Shown: positions 41,677 through 54,768, counted from the first letter of the stretch. The stretch: DNA of 64,000 nucleotides from Garcia nutans (GCA_947685225.1 CANTUV010000008.1:31302001-31366000); one strand, 5' to 3'. Notes: generated by a model not told the origin, from the sequence alone. Numbers and translations are program-made.

Positions 41677-44290
41677 TGTAATATCCCAAAAGTGTGCCTA
41701 GAAGTTTTGAGATGATGGTTGTTTTATTTGAATCATATGCATATGTGTAATTGGAAAGGAAAGAAATGTATAGAGAGAATGTATATGTTGTGTATATGGC
41801 AAGATATATAACATATATGTTGGTCAAAATGGAAAGTCAAAGGAAGAGAGTAATTATTATTAATTGTGTTTAAGGAATTAATTAATTATAAGTGGGATTA
41901 GAGTTAGTGGAAGTGGAAGATGATATTTTGATTATTTTATATTAAATGCTTGGTTGAGAGGGTTTTAAGGAAAGTGTTGACTTTGCTTTCTTTGGTTTTC
42001 TTTCTTTTCTTCTTCTTTCGTGGCTTTCTTTCATTTCTTCTCCTTCTCTTTTCCTTTCCTTTTGTTGTCCGGCCATTTAAGAAACAAGAGAGCAAGAGAG
42101 AGATTTGGTCTTCCAAGTTCATGATTGAAGGAAGTTTTCAAGAGATCAAGTTGGAGATTTAAGAGTTCTTCATCCTTGGTAAGTTTTCTCTTGATTTCTC
42201 TTGATTTTATTGAAGTTGTGTTTGAGTTGATAGATTATTGTTGATTGTAAGAGTGTGTTGTTTGATTGTGATATGTTTAAGAGTGTTTGGTTAATTGATT
42301 ATGGATTTTGAGGGTGGATTGAAGGAAAGAGTAAGTGTGTTGAAAGAAATGGTGTTGAAGGTGTGTTTAGGGTTTTTGATGAGATTGATGATTTGTGGTT
42401 AATGTATATTTTGTCTTGTTTTGGTGTTTTTGCAAGTTTAAGATGGTTTTTGGATGTGTGAAGTTGAGTTTGTTTGAAGTGGATGTCGGTGGAAGAAGTG
42501 ATTTGTTGGGTGTTTTGTTGTTTTGGTCGGAATCTGGGTTTTTGGCCTGACACGCCCACAAGCACGTCCAGGTTTTTAGGCGTGTCAATTGTTCTGTGTG
42601 GCAGTAGGTTTGACACGACCAGTAACATGCCCGTGTTATTGAACGTGTCATAGCCACTGTGTTTTTGGGGAATTGACACGGCCATGAGCACGCTCATATT
42701 GTTGGACGTGTCAATGTTGCTTAGAGGCAGAATGTATTACACGCCCAGTGACACGCCCGTGGTTCTGAGTGTGTAAAAGCTTCTGTGTTGTGGAGTTAGG
42801 GCACGATCAGGGACACGCCCGTGCTTTTGAGCGTGTCATGTTTAGAGTTTGCCCTAGTTGGTTCTTAGCCTTATGATCTTATGTGAGTTTCATCTTTCTT
42901 TTGGAATAGGTTGTGAAGAAAGTGAATTGCCATAATTCTAGTGGTGAAAGATTTTTGGAAGAAGAAGTGCTTAGTATTGTGTGGGTTGCTTTTAAAGTAA
43001 GTACAAACTTTACATTATTGCATACATTCATATGATGTCGAGACTTGAGACATATTTGATTATAAATGTACTAAGAAATCTTATTGCATTGTTGATATAT
43101 ATATATATATATATAAGAATAATGTTATGTTTTGCATATTATGAATCTCGTGAAATGTAATTGATTATGAGTATTTAAATGATGAGATGATTAAAGCATG
43201 TTTGTCTATATGAAATATGGAATATGGAATGTGAAAAATATGATGAGTTGTATTGATGTGATGAGAAGCCATGATTGTTGGCTATGGTTATGCAAATGAA
43301 ATTATTGAGGCATGATTGCCTATTTGATCATGAGATATGAATTGAGAAAGAGAATGATAAAGAGATTAATGAAATAATTGTATGTTTAATATGTTATTCA
43401 ATTTTAGAGTTCTGGGTTTGGAGGCATGCCTATAAAATGAAAGGTAACAGTCTTGCCGGGTTGAGGATCTCTTCAATTTGAGTTGAATTGAGGTCCAAGA
43501 GACTGGGTCTGTTACATTATAAGAATTGTGAATATGAGATGTATGAATGGTAACAGTCTTGCCAGGTTGAGGATCTCCTCAAGCTTGTTGAGTTGATGGT
43601 CCAAGAGACTGGGTCTGTTACACTATCCATAGATAGAGATATATATATGTTGCCTACGGGCTTGATTATTGTGATTATGAACCAAAGCAGTAACTCTGAA
43701 CTTTGAATATCATATTAAATACTTGTTGGGCCCATAGGTGTCTATGTTGAATGAGTATAATAGATGATTATATAATCATTGAAATAATGAAATGTAACAT
43801 TTATAAGTATGATCTTTATTGGTTGAATGTATGACATTGATATTGATATTGCATATTATTATTATGGTTTGTACTACTGAGTTGTTGGCTCAGCGCGATT
43901 ATGGTTCATCGCGCAGGTGATAGAGTTGATAGGGTTGAGACAGAGGATTCTTCTAGACCTAGTTGAGTTTGTGCTTGAAGAGTTGGACTAGAGCTTAAAG
44001 ATCAGAGAGTCAAGCTGTCAATCATGTATATATTCTATGTTTTGTACATTTCAAATTTTTATGTATTTGTACTTGTAAGTACTTGTTATAACTTCCGCTG
44101 TGTATTAATAAACGTTTTCATCTATTATATTTTATGGATTTCTTTTAAATGATTGATATTTGTTTTATTTCTTTTTCGAGAGATGATTTGTGTATTTTTT
44201 TTTAAACCGTGGCATTTTCTATATTCAGTATATGTATAATACGATCGTACAAGCATGCTTTGTACGTATACGGGATATAGGGGTGTTACA
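41677..44290 (+). repeat. E2 3' LTR
   Basis: 2614 bp, TGTAATATCC to GTGTTACA. It has only two GTAACAG...CTGTTAC units (from 43443 and 43549) against three in the 5' copy. The GACACG array (42548-42838), splice-like sites and the double hairpin (43877-43914) are kept. Unequal recombination between units is the simplest reason for the 70-bp length difference. Confidence 0.93.
42548..42838. repeat. GACACG...CGTGTC array (E2 3' LTR)
   Basis: Copy of 20370-20662, with scattered substitutions inside and outside the arms (for example ACATGCCCGTG near 42624). Confidence 0.85.
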
Positions 44291-44470
44291 GGTCCATATT
44301 GAATTAGAATGAATCTAATTCGATATGGATGCTTCCATATCTAATTAGAATTGTTCTAATTCGATATGGACCATCCATATCAAATCAAACTTGTTCTAAT
44401 TTAATATGGACCATCCATATTGAGTTAGACAAGTCCAATTCGATATAGTATGATCCATACTAAAAAAAAA
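44291..44470. repeat. ATTCGATATGGA inverted/tandem repeat, right half
   Basis: Continues the repeat interrupted at 19498. Copies such as GAATTAG, TAATTCGATATGGA, TTCCATATCTAATTAGAA, TTAATATGGACCATCCATATT and CCAATTCGATATAG alternate in orientation. The first five bases (GGTCC) are the E2 target duplication. Confidence 0.8.
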
Positions 44471-44760
44471 CTTGCTTCCATCATCAAATGGACCTTTTCA
44501 AGGCTTTTAAAATTGAACCGACTTATTTTGGGCCTTATAAAATTGAATCAATCTAATTAAAAGCTTTAAAGCATGTTTAAGCCATTAAGAATTGACCGAT
44601 CTTTGACTAGGACCTTTTAAATTAGGATCGGACTAGTTTAGGGCCAAAATTAAAGGTCTATAGTTTGTCCCCTACTTGAACGATCTTGAATTCATTCAGA
44701 GAGTGAAAAGCAACATGACTTTGGGATAATTTTAGATAAGGATGGATTCTGGACCTGGGG
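44471..44760. other. Unassigned DNA left of E3
   Basis: No gene. GGACCTT, GGGCCTT and AATTGA.CGA phrases recur loosely. The last bases (GATTCTGGACCTGGGG) match the GATTCTGGACCCGAGG minisatellite right of E3, so this is the left edge of that array before E3 inserted. Confidence 0.6.
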
Positions 44761-45201
44761 TGTAATATCCCGAAGTATGCCCTAGAAGTTTTGATAATAT
44801 TGTTATAATTGTATTGAATGTGTATATGTTAAATTTTAAAGAGAAGAGAACTTTAAAAGAAAGTGTATATGTTGTATATATGGAAATATATACAACATAT
44901 ATAAAAGTCAATGTGATGGTCAAAGGAAGAAGATATTTAGTTATTTTAAATTAATTAAGTTAATTAGTGGAAAATGGGAAATTAAAATGAATGGAAGAGA
45001 TTAATTTGGATTATTTAATATTATATTTGCTTGGAGGAGATTTAAAGAGAGGAGTATTTGACTTTGGGTTCTTGATTTTCTTTTTCATTTCTTCCCTTTT
45101 TCCTTTTGTTGGCCGGCCATCTAAAGCAAGAGAGAGAGAGAGAGTGAGTTTTGTGATCCAAGCTCAAATTGAAGGAAGATTCAAGTGAAGAAGTTGAAAT
45201 T
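44761..45201 (+). repeat. E3 5' LTR, left part
   Basis: Starts TGTAATATCCCGAAG. It contains a perfect 16-bp inverted repeat with a 4-base loop (44866-44881 and 44886-44901, TATATGTTGTATATAT). It ends at AAATT, the S1 target duplication. Confidence 0.9.
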
Positions 45202-47761
45202 TGTAATATCCCAAAATATACCCTAGATGTTTTGGGTTTTATTATTAATTTAATTGGATTTATTGTATATGTTTTATTGGAAGAGAAAAGGGTTTTTTTT
45301 AAAGAGAGTGTATATGTGATGTATATTAGAATATATATAACATATACCTAAGTCAATGGAAAGTTAATGGAGTTAGTGGAAGAAGATATTTGTTGTGTTT
45401 GAATTAATAATTAATTAATAAGGAATTAGATGAGTGGAAGAGGTTGAAAGGGATTGTTTAATATTTTAATTTGCTTGGTTGGGAGGATTTTAAGGAAAAG
45501 AAGAGTTTGACTTTGGGTTTCTCTTTCTTCCTTCTTCTTTCTTTCTCATTGTCGTGGACCATTTTCTTCTCCTTCCTTTGCTTTTGTTTTGGTCGGCCAA
45601 CTAAGGGACAAGAGAACAAAGGAGAGATTTGAACCTTTAAACTCAAGATCTAAGGAAGCATTCAAGAGATCAAGTGGAAAGTTAAGAGATTTCTTCATCC
45701 TTGGTAAGTTCTTCACTTGATCCTTTGATTTCTTTGAGTTTTGAGTTGAGTTTGTGAATGGTTTGTGATTATGTTGTTTAAGATGGGCTTAAGAGTGTTT
45801 GGGTAACTGATTTCTTGTTTTTGGGGATGTTTTGAAGGAAAGAGTAAGTTGTTGGAAGTGAATGTTTTGAGGTTGTGTTTTAGGGTTGTGTTGATGATTT
45901 TTTATTTGAGATTGGAAGAATGTTTTAGTTGTTTTGGTGTTTTTGTGAGTTTGTTATGGTTTTTGGGTATGTTGAGATGACTTTGGTTGAAGTGGTTTTT
46001 GGTGAAAGAAAGAGTTTTGTTGGTTGTGTTGTTGTTTTGGCCGGAATCTGGGTTTTTAGCCTGACACACCTAAGGGCACGTCCAGGATTTTGGGCGTGTC
46101 GATGGTTCTGTATTTTGGGTTGAGTGGCACGAGCAGTGACACGCCCAGGATACTGAGCGTGTCATAACTTCTGTGTGGCAGTAGGATTGGCACGGCCAGT
46201 AACACGCCCGTGTTATTGAGTGTGTCATAGCCACTGTGTTTTGGGGAATTGACACGGCCATGAGCACGCTCATGATGTTGGACGTGTCAATGTTTGTTGT
46301 GAGACAGAATGTATTACACACCCAGGAACAAGCCCGTGTTGTTGAGCGTGTAAAAGCTTCTGTATTGTGGAGTTAGGGCACGGTCAGGGACACGCCCGTG
46401 TTGTTGAGCGTGTCAAGTATAGAGTTTGCCCTAGTTGGTTCTTAGCCTTATGATCTTATGTGGGTTTCATCTTCCTTTTGGAATAGGTTGTGAAGAAGGT
46501 GAATTACCCTAATTCAAGAAGTGAAAGATTATTGGAAAGAGAGGTGTTTAATATTGTGTGGGCTGCATCTAAGGTAAGTACAAACATCGCATTGTTGCAT
46601 ACATCCATTTGAGGTGGCATTGTTGATTATACATATATGAATAATGAGATATTTTGCACATTGTGAATCTTATGAAATGTAATGTGCTATATGAATGATG
46701 ATGAATTATCTTTATGTGAATGGAGATATGTTGAAACCATTGTTGTTGAACATGGTTATGCAAATGAAATTGATGAGGCATGATTGCCTATTTGAGTATG
46801 AGATAATTGTATGTTTAATATGTTCATTCAATTTCAGAGTTCTGGTTTTGGGCGGCATGCCTATAAAATGATTAGTAACAGTCTAGCCGGGTTGAGGATC
46901 TCTTCAAATTGAGTTGAATTGAGGTCCAAGAGACTGGGTCTGTTACACTATGAATAATGTGAAATGATAAATGTGAAAATAAGTAACAGTCTAGCCGGGT
47001 TGAGGATCTCCTCGATTAGTCGGGTTGATGGTCCAAGAGACTAGGTCTGTTACAGGTAACAGTCTAGCTGGGTTGAGGATCTCCTCAAGATGTTGAGTTG
47101 ATGGTCCAAGAGACTGGGTCTGTTACCCTATCCATGGATAGAGAGATATGTACTTTGCCTACGGGCTTGATTATTGTGGTTATGAACCAAAGCAGCAACT
47201 CTGAATTTTGAATATCATATTAAATGCTAGTTGGGCCCATAGGTGTCTATATTGAATGGATGATGATATGATTATTGAAATAATGAAATGTAATGTTTAT
47301 AAATATGATCTTTATTGGTTGAATGTATGAAATTGATATTGACATTTCATATTATCATCATGGTTTGTGCTACTGAGTTGTTGGCTCAGCGCGATTGTAG
47401 TTCATCGCGCAGGTGGTAGAGTTGATAGGGTTGAGACTGAGGATTCCTCTAGACCTAGTTGAGTTTGTGCTTGAAGAGTTGGATTAGAGCTTAAAGATCA
47501 GAGAGTCAAGCTGCCAATCATGTATATATTTTATGTTTTGTTTATTTGGATTTTATGTATTTGAACTTGTAAAAGTTTGTAATAACTTCCGCTGTGAATT
47601 TATAAATGTTTTTATATATAGTGTCTTTTGAATTTCTTTTAAACATTTTGAGATATGATTTGTGTATTTTTTTTAAACAGTGACATGTTCTATATTCGGT
47701 ATACGTATTTTACGATTGTATAAGCATGCTTGGTATGTATACGGTATATAGGGGTGTTACA
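45202..47761 (+). mobile_element. S1, solo LTR of a chromovirus nested in the E3 5' LTR
   Basis: 2560 bp, TGTAATATCC to GTGTTACA, flanked by AAATT (45197-45201 and 47762-47766). No internal sequence or primer site follows. It has a GACACG array (46062-46415), three GTAACAG...CTGTTAC units (from 46875, 46984 and 47055) and the double hairpin (47373-47410). It is the product of recombination between the LTRs of a full element. Confidence 0.92.
46062..46415. repeat. GACACG...CGTGTC array (S1)
   Basis: Five or more units such as CTGACACACCTAAGGGCACG..GGGCGTGTC, GTGACACGCCCAGG..CGTGTCA, GGCACGGCCAGTAACACGCC..GTGTCA and TTGACACGGCCATGAGCACGC..CGTGTCAA. One unit more than in E2, with the arms partly mutated. 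Confidence 0.82.
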
Positions 47762-47766
47762 AAATT

Positions 47767-49939
47767 TGAGAAGTATCATCAATTTTGGTAAGTTCTCTCT
47801 CGATTTCTCTTGTTTATTTTGGAGTTATGTTTGAGTTTGAGGGTTTATTGTTATTGATAGGAGTGTGTTTTGATTGTGTTGTGTTTAAGAGTGTTTGATT
47901 TATTTGATTTTTGGATTTTTGAGTTTGGATTGAAGAAAAGAGTAAGTTGGTTGGAAGAGAAAGTGTGTGTTTGTGTTTAGGGTTTGTTGTGATGATTATA
48001 ATTTGTGATTGATATATGTTTTGAGTTGTTTTGGTGTTTTTGCAAGTTTGTTATGGTTCTTGGGTATGTTGAGCTAAGTTTTTTTGAAGTGGATTTTGGT
48101 AAAAGGAGGTGATTTGTTGGATTAAGTGTTATTGTGGTCGGAATCTGTATTTTTGGCCTGACACGCCCATGAACACGACTAGGATTTTAGGCGTGTCGAT
48201 GGTTCTATGTTTTTGGATGGGTGACACGAGCAGTGACATGCCCATGTCACTGAGCGTGTCATAGCTACTGTGTTGGTGAGGAATTGACACGGCCATGAAC
48301 ACGCCCATGTTGTTGGACGTGTCAATATTTCTGTGAGACAGAATATATTACACATTCAGTGACACGTCCATGGTTCTGAGCGTGTCAAAGCTTCTGTGTT
48401 GTGAGTTTAGGGCATGGTCAGGGACACGCCCGTGTTGTTGAGCGTGTCATGTGTAGAGTTTGCCCTAGTTAGCCTTATCTATTTTATCTCATATGGATTA
48501 TTCCTTTTGGATTAGGTTGTGAAGAGGTTGATTTGCCCTAACTTAAGTGGTGAAGAAGTGTTGGAAAAGGAAGTGTATAGATTTGTATAAGTGGTGCTTA
48601 AGGTAAGTACAAGCTACATTATTGCATACATTCATATGATGTTGAGACTTAACATACATTTGATTGTAAATGTGTTAAGAAATCTCATGTATTGTTGATA
48701 CTTGTTAATAATGCTATGTTTGATATAATGTGGATGAAGATATAATGAGATGTGAAATCAATGAGATGGGTTATAATGGTGTAAATGATATGATTGATGC
48801 ATGTTTGCCTAGATAATGTTAAATGCAATTCATGATAGATATGTATGCTATCTTGATATGATGAGAAGCCATGATTGTTGGCTATGATGATGTAAATGAA
48901 TTATAATTGAGGCATGGTTGCCTATTTCGATTATGAGAAATGAATTGAGAAAGAAATGTATAAAGATATAAATGAAAAGATTTTGTGTATAATGTGTTAT
49001 TCAACCTTTAGAGTTTTGAGTTTGGTGGCATGCCAATGAATTACTGGATAGGTGAAAAGACCGGGTCGTAAGCCGATTCCAGTTGAAAAATGTAAAATGA
49101 TAAATGTGAAATGTGAATTAAAAGTAACAGTCTAGCCGGGTTGAGGATTTCCTCGGGTTTATCCGGGTTGAGGTCCAAGAGACTGGGTCTATTACTAGTA
49201 ACAGTCTAGCCGGGTTGAGGATCTCCTCGAGATTAGACGGGTTGAGGTCCAAGAGACTGGGTCTGTTACACTATCCATGGATAGAGATATATATATATAT
49301 ATATGATGCCTACGGGCTTGATGACTATGATTATAGACCAAAGCAGTAACTCTGAACTTTGAATAACAAATTAGTGTCTTGTGGGCCCATATGTGTCTTT
49401 GTGTCAATGTAAATCATAAAATGATGAAGTGTAGTTTTATAAATAATATGAAAATATCATTTGTGAATATTATATGAATTATTGAAATGTGTGACATTGG
49501 CATGGCATAGAAGCATATTATTATTGTAGTTTGTACCACTAAGCCGTTGGCTTAGCGCGATTGTGATTCATCGCGCAGGTGACAGAGAAGAACCAGAGAG
49601 TTCCGCTAGACCGAGTCGAGTCTAGATTTTGAGGCTTTGAGAGTGGAGCTTAAAGATCAAGGACATACTGCCAAACATGTATATATATTTTATGTTTTGT
49701 AAAACTTGAGTTTGATGTACAAGTATTTGTAAATATTCATTATATTTTCCGCTGCTTTTAAATAAACATTTTATCTTTTGTCTTTTATAATTTCTTTTAA
49801 ATGATTTAAATTTGTTCATATATATTTTTAAAGGGATGAGTCATTTGTTAAGTATATCGTGGCATTACTATATTCAGTATACGTATATTACGATCGTATT
49901 AGCATGCTGTGTACGTATACGAGGTATAGGGGTGTTACA
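47767..49939 (+). repeat. E3 5' LTR, right part
   Basis: Continues after S1. It has the GACACG array (48160-48450), two GTAACAG...CTGTTAC units (from 49123 and 49197), a TA microsatellite (49287-49305), the double hairpin (49539-49576) and the terminal GTGTTACA at 49939. Confidence 0.91.
48160..48450. repeat. GACACG...CGTGTC array (E3 5' LTR)
   Basis: Four to five units, such as CTGACACGCCCATG..GGCGTGTCG, GTGACACGAGCAG..GCGTGTCA, TTGACACGGCCATG..GACGTGTCAA and GTGACACGTCC..GCGTGTCAA. The arms pair over 7-9 bases. Confidence 0.83.
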
Positions 49940-49946
49940 TTTATTT

Positions 49947-49960
49947 TGGTATCAGAGCCT
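49947..49960 (+). other. E3 primer binding site (tRNA-iMet type)
   Basis: TGGTATCAGAGCCT, seven bases after the LTR. Confidence 0.9.
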
Positions 49961-50107
49961 AGGTTTGAGATTCTCAACCTAGGTGAATTGTAAGAAAAAG
50001 AATATTTTGATTTTAAAAGTTGGTTTTGAGTAAAATACATGTTTTGGTATGGCATTCTTTGATCTTTAATGAGGAGTATTCTGCTATGTTTGCAGATATA
50101 GGTAGAG

Positions 50108-53100
50108 ATGGCATCTCATTCAGGACAGTCTGTTAAGGGTAGTACGGAAAGTGTAGCTCCTGAAGAGATTAGAGATGGAGCTAGGGTTGAGAGGGTTAGT
50201 GAGGCACCTGTTTCTGTGCCGGAGAGACCAGCTCCAGATGAGGGTCTGCCGGGTTGGTTAAGGCATGTGGTAGAACTGTTGAGGGGAGCTCCAGTGCAGC
50301 CACCACCACCACCACCACCACAGCCTCAAGTACCGGTAAGACATTATGACAAGTTGAGGAAATATGGGGCTGAAGATTTCTTAGGCACTACCGATCCTGC
50401 AGTGGCTGAGCAGTGGTTGGATAAGGTACAGAGAATATTCATTCAGTTGCAAGCCACTTCGGATGAGCAGTTCGACTATGCCAGATCCCTCTTACAGAAA
50501 GATGCCTATGACTGGTGGAAGACTGTTCCTCATGCTATGGATGATCCATCTACACTATCATATGGGGATTTTCTGAGGGAGTTCAAACAGAAATATACTC
50601 CGAGGGAGTATAAAGATATTAAGAAGATGGAATTCTTGAATTTAAGGCAAGACAACCGGATGGTGACAGAATACGAGGTTGAGTACATCCGGTTGAGTAG
50701 CTATGCCGAGGAAATTATCTCTGATGAAATAGATCGATGCAGAAGGTTTGAGGAGGGATTGAGGCCCTCTATTATGTGCATCGTGGCTGGTTCTCAGTAT
50801 CAGGATTTCTCTCAGCTTGTTGCAGCAGATAAAAGTGTTGAGAGAGCGCAGAGCATTGCAACAGCTGCTTTTGAGGAGGAGACTAGAATAAGGAGACCTC
50901 AGTTTAAGGCAGGATCTTCATTTGTGAAGAGGGGTAGAGGAAGTTTTGTTCCGAGGATCAGTAGGAGTAAGAGACAGTCGGGTAGGTTAGTGTAGTATCC
51001 GAGACAGAGACTGAGACCTATAGCTTCTGTAGCTAGTGCTCCGACTCCTAGGATTCAGAGGTCTACTCCACCTACATGTGAGATTTGTGGCAGAAACCAT
51101 GTGGGTGTTTGTTGGATGAGTGGCAGATCAGCTGTGTGTTTCAAGTGTGGATCGCCCGATCATTTTATTAGGGAGTGTCCTGAGATGCAGGAGCATAGAC
51201 AAGCTGAGTCTGCATCCTCTCGACCCAGTGTCAGCAGAGGTGGTCGTGGAAATAGAGGTTTCAGTAGGGGTGGTCGATCCGAGTACATTCAGAGAGGAGG
51301 ATCATCATCCGGAGGTAGTAGGCCAGAGGAGGCCGGATCTTCTCAGAGGGTGTATGTGATGCAGAGGCAGCCAGATGCTTCAGCAGTGATAGCAGGTACA
51401 TTTTCTTTATTTGGCATTCAGTACTTGCTTTAATTGATTTAGGATCTACTCATTCATACATAAGTGCATCCATATTGCCTGTGTCTGAATTGCATTCTGA
51501 GTCCTTAGGATTTGATGTCTTGGTGACAAATTCTTTAGGACATAGTGTGATTGTTAGTAAGGTGCACCGTGATAGTGCTGTTGTGGTGCAAGGTGAGGAG
51601 TTTCTTGGTGATTTAATTGAAATGCCTTTTAAAGAATATGATTTGATCTTAGGCATGGATTGGCTGTCTAAACATGGAGCTGTGGTGGATTGTCAAAAGA
51701 AGTGTGTCACCTTGAGAACTAGTGATGGTAGGGACGTGATATTATCTAGTGAGCAGAGACAACTTGCAACCTTGTTTGTATCAGCTGTGAAAGCTAGGAA
51801 GTTGATTAGAAAAGGGTGTGATGCTTATCTTGCTCATGTGGTGGATACTAGGGTCATGGGTTCTCAATTTGATAATATCACCACAGTTGCAGATTTTCTG
51901 GATGTGTTTCCTGAGGATTTTCCAGGGTTACCCCCTGAGAGAGAGGTTGAGTTTGGTATCGATTTGTTGCCTGGTACCACTCCCATCTCTATCACCCCTT
52001 ATAGAATGGCACCTGCTGAATTGAGAGAGTTAAAGGTGCAGTTACAGGAGTTGTTGGATAAAGGGTTTATTCGCCCCAGTGTTTCTCCTTGGGGAGCTCC
52101 TGTGTTGTTTGTGAAGAAGAAAGATGGTACTATGAGGTTATGCATTGATTATAGGCAATTGAACAAAGTGACTATAAAGAATAAATATCCTTTGCCTAGA
52201 ATTGATGATCTCTTTGATCAATTGAAGGGAGCAGCAGTGTTTTCCAAAATTGATTTGAGATCCAGGTACCATCAGTTGAGGGTTAAAGCTGAAGATGTTT
52301 CTAAGACAGCTTTCCGCACCAGGTATGGGCATTATGAGTTTTTAGTAATGCCTTTTGGGTTGACGAATGCACCTGCAGCTTTCATGGATTTGATGAATAG
52401 GGTGTTTAGGCCCTATCTGGATCAATTTGTGGTAGTTTTCATCGATGATATCTTGGTGTATTCGCATAATGAAGAGGAGCATGACAAGCATTTGCGAATT
52501 GTGTTACAGATTTTGAAAGAGAAGCAATTGTATGCTAAATTGTCAAAGTGTGAGTTTTGGCTTGACCAAGTAACTTTTCTGGGTCATATAGTTTCAGCAA
52601 ATGCTATAAGAGTTGATCCAAGTAAAGTTGAAGCTATTTTCAATTGGAGTCCACCAAAGTCTGTAACTAAAGTTAGAAGTTTTCTGGGTTTGGCAGGCTA
52701 TTACCGAAGGTTTGTGAAAGGTTTTTCCTTGATAGCTACTCCACTCACCAGATTGCTTCGGAAGGGAGCTAGATTTGTGTGGACGGATCAGTGTCAAGCT
52801 AGTTTTGAACAGTTGAAAGAAATGTTGACTCAAGCACCTATTCTTACTTTACCCGTGGAAGATAAACCATATGTGATTTATAGTGATGCTTCACATAATG
52901 GTTTAGGATGTGTTTTGATGCAAGAGGGTAAAGTCATAGCTTATGCTTCTCGGCAGTTGAAACCGCACGAGCTTAACTATCCGACTCATGATTTAGAGTT
53001 GGCAGCTATAGTTTTTGCTTTGAAGATTTGGCGACATTATTTATATGGGGAGAAATGTTTTATCTATACGGATCATAAAAGTTTGAAATATTTGGGTGTT

Positions 53101-54768
53101 CAGAAGGAGCTGAATCTTCGGCAAAGACGATGGTTAGAATTGATCAAAGACTATGATTGCTTGATTGATTATCATCCTGGTACGGCGAATGTGGTTGCTG
53201 ATGCCTTGAGTCGAAAGTCTTTAGCAGGTTTAGATGTGTATTCACTCTCGTTGCTTGTTGAATTGAGAGCGTTGCATGTTAATTTTTAAGTTTGTGATGA
53301 TGGTGCATTATTGGCTCAGCTACAGTTAAGACCAGTATTGTTAGATCAGATTAAAAAGGCTCAGTTGGCTGATGAGAAAATTCAGAAGATTATGTCAGAT
53401 TGCCAAAATGGGGAAAGCCGAGATTTCTATGTGAAGAGTGATGGTAGTCTTTGGTTCAAGGATAGGTTGTGTGTACCTGATGATGATAGTTTGAGGAAGA
53501 TTATTTTAGAGGAAGCACACCAATCGAGTTTTGCTATGCATCCGGGTAGTACAAAGATGTACCATGATTTGAAATAGCACTACTGGTGGTATGGTATGAA
53601 GAGAGACATAGCGGAATTTGTGTCCAAATGTCTCACTTGTTAGAGGGTGAAAGCTGAGCATCAAGTTCCAACAGGGCTGCTTCAACCTTTAACAGTGCCT
53701 GAATGGAAATGGTAGAGAGTGACAATGGATTTTGTATCAGGGTTGCCATTAACTCAGAAAAAGCATGATGCTATTTGGGTGATTGTTGATCGTTTGACAA
53801 AGACAACTCATTTCCTTCCTGTTAGAATGAACTATTCTCTTGAAAGGTTGGCTGAGCTGTATATTAGTGAGATAGTGAAGTTGCATGGAGTCCCAATCTC
53901 TTTAGTGTCTGATCGAGATCCCCGGTTTACTTCGAGGTTTGGGAAGAGTTTACATGGGGCTTTGGGTTCTCGATTGCACTTTAGCACTGCTTTTCATCCA
54001 CAGATAGATGGGCAGTCAGAGAGAGTGATACATATTATTGAGGATATGTTAAGAAGCTGTGTCATTAATTTCTCTGGAAGTTGGGACAGATTTTTGCCAC
54101 TTGTGGAATTTGCTTACAACAACAGTCATCAATCCAGTATTGGTATGGCACCATTTGAGGCATTGTATGGTAGAAGATGCAGAACGCCTTTATGTTGGAA
54201 TGAAATGGGAGAGGGCAAGTTAATTGGTCCTGATTTGGTAAAAGAGACTGAAGAGAAAGTGAAGATAATTCGGGATCGGTTAAAAACAGCTTCAGATCGA
54301 CAGAAATCTTATTCAGATTTGAAAAGAAGAGACATAGAATATGATGTTGGAGATAAAGTATTTTTGAAAGTGCCTCCTTGGAAGAAGATATTAAGATTTG
54401 GTCGAAGAGGGAAGCTGAGTCCTCGTTTCATTGGACCGTATGAAGTTTTGGAAAGAGTTGGGCCAGTTGCTTATCGTCTTGCTTTACCACCTGAGTTGGA
54501 TAGAATCCATAATGTATTCCATGTTTCTATGTTGAGGAAGTATAGATCAGATCCATCTCATATCTTGCTAGTTGAATCTATTGAAATGAGTCCGAATATG
54601 ATATTTGAAGAAGAACCAGTTGCTATTTTGGCACATGAAGTGAAAGAGTTGAGGAATAAGAAAGTGCCATTAGTGAAGGTTCTTTAGAAGAATCATGGTA
54701 AAGAAGAGGCCACTTGGGAGAGCGAGCAAGCAATGCAAGATCAATATCCTCAACTATTTCAGACTTGA
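50108..54768 (+). pseudogene. E3 gag-pol (decayed)
   Basis: Gag opens at ATG 50108 (MASHSGQSVKGSTE) and runs 295 aa to a TAG at 50993, where a Val-Gln-Tyr context suggests CAG. It continues through the knuckle CFKCGSPDHFIREC. A one-T deletion near 51416 (E2 GGCATTTCAG, here GGCATTCAG) shifts the frame into protease, whose motif reads IDLGST in place of IDPGST. RT (FIDDILVYS) and RNase H (YSDASHNGLG) are intact to a TAA at 53287. Stops follow at 53575 (CAG to TAG against E2), 53641 (CAG to TAG), 53713 (GAG to TAG) and 54685 (TGG to TAG). Integrase D-D-E and the chromodomain are recognisable. Not functional. Confidence 0.93.

Larger units (their letters stand above)
19499..44290 (+). mobile_element. 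E2, Tekay-type Ty3/gypsy chromovirus (split by N2)
   Basis: Complete element on the + strand with LTRs at 19499-22182 and 41677-44290, flanked by GGTCC (19494-19498 and 44291-44295). Removing N2 (25003-39622) and one copy of GAAGG restores an in-frame junction in pol, so E2 is about 10.2 kb. The order gag, protease, RT, RNase H, integrase, chromodomain in one frame, and the initiator tRNA-Met primer site, place it in the Tekay/Del chromoviruses. It has three stops in gag and one in pol, so it is not autonomous now. The LTR copies are close by eye, so insertion looks fairly recent. Confidence 0.93.

Noticed and set aside
45202..47761. S1 as a new full element or as part of E3 structure.
   Set aside because: It has the AAATT duplication and both LTR ends but no internal DNA, so it is a solo LTR; removing it restores the E3 LTR exactly.
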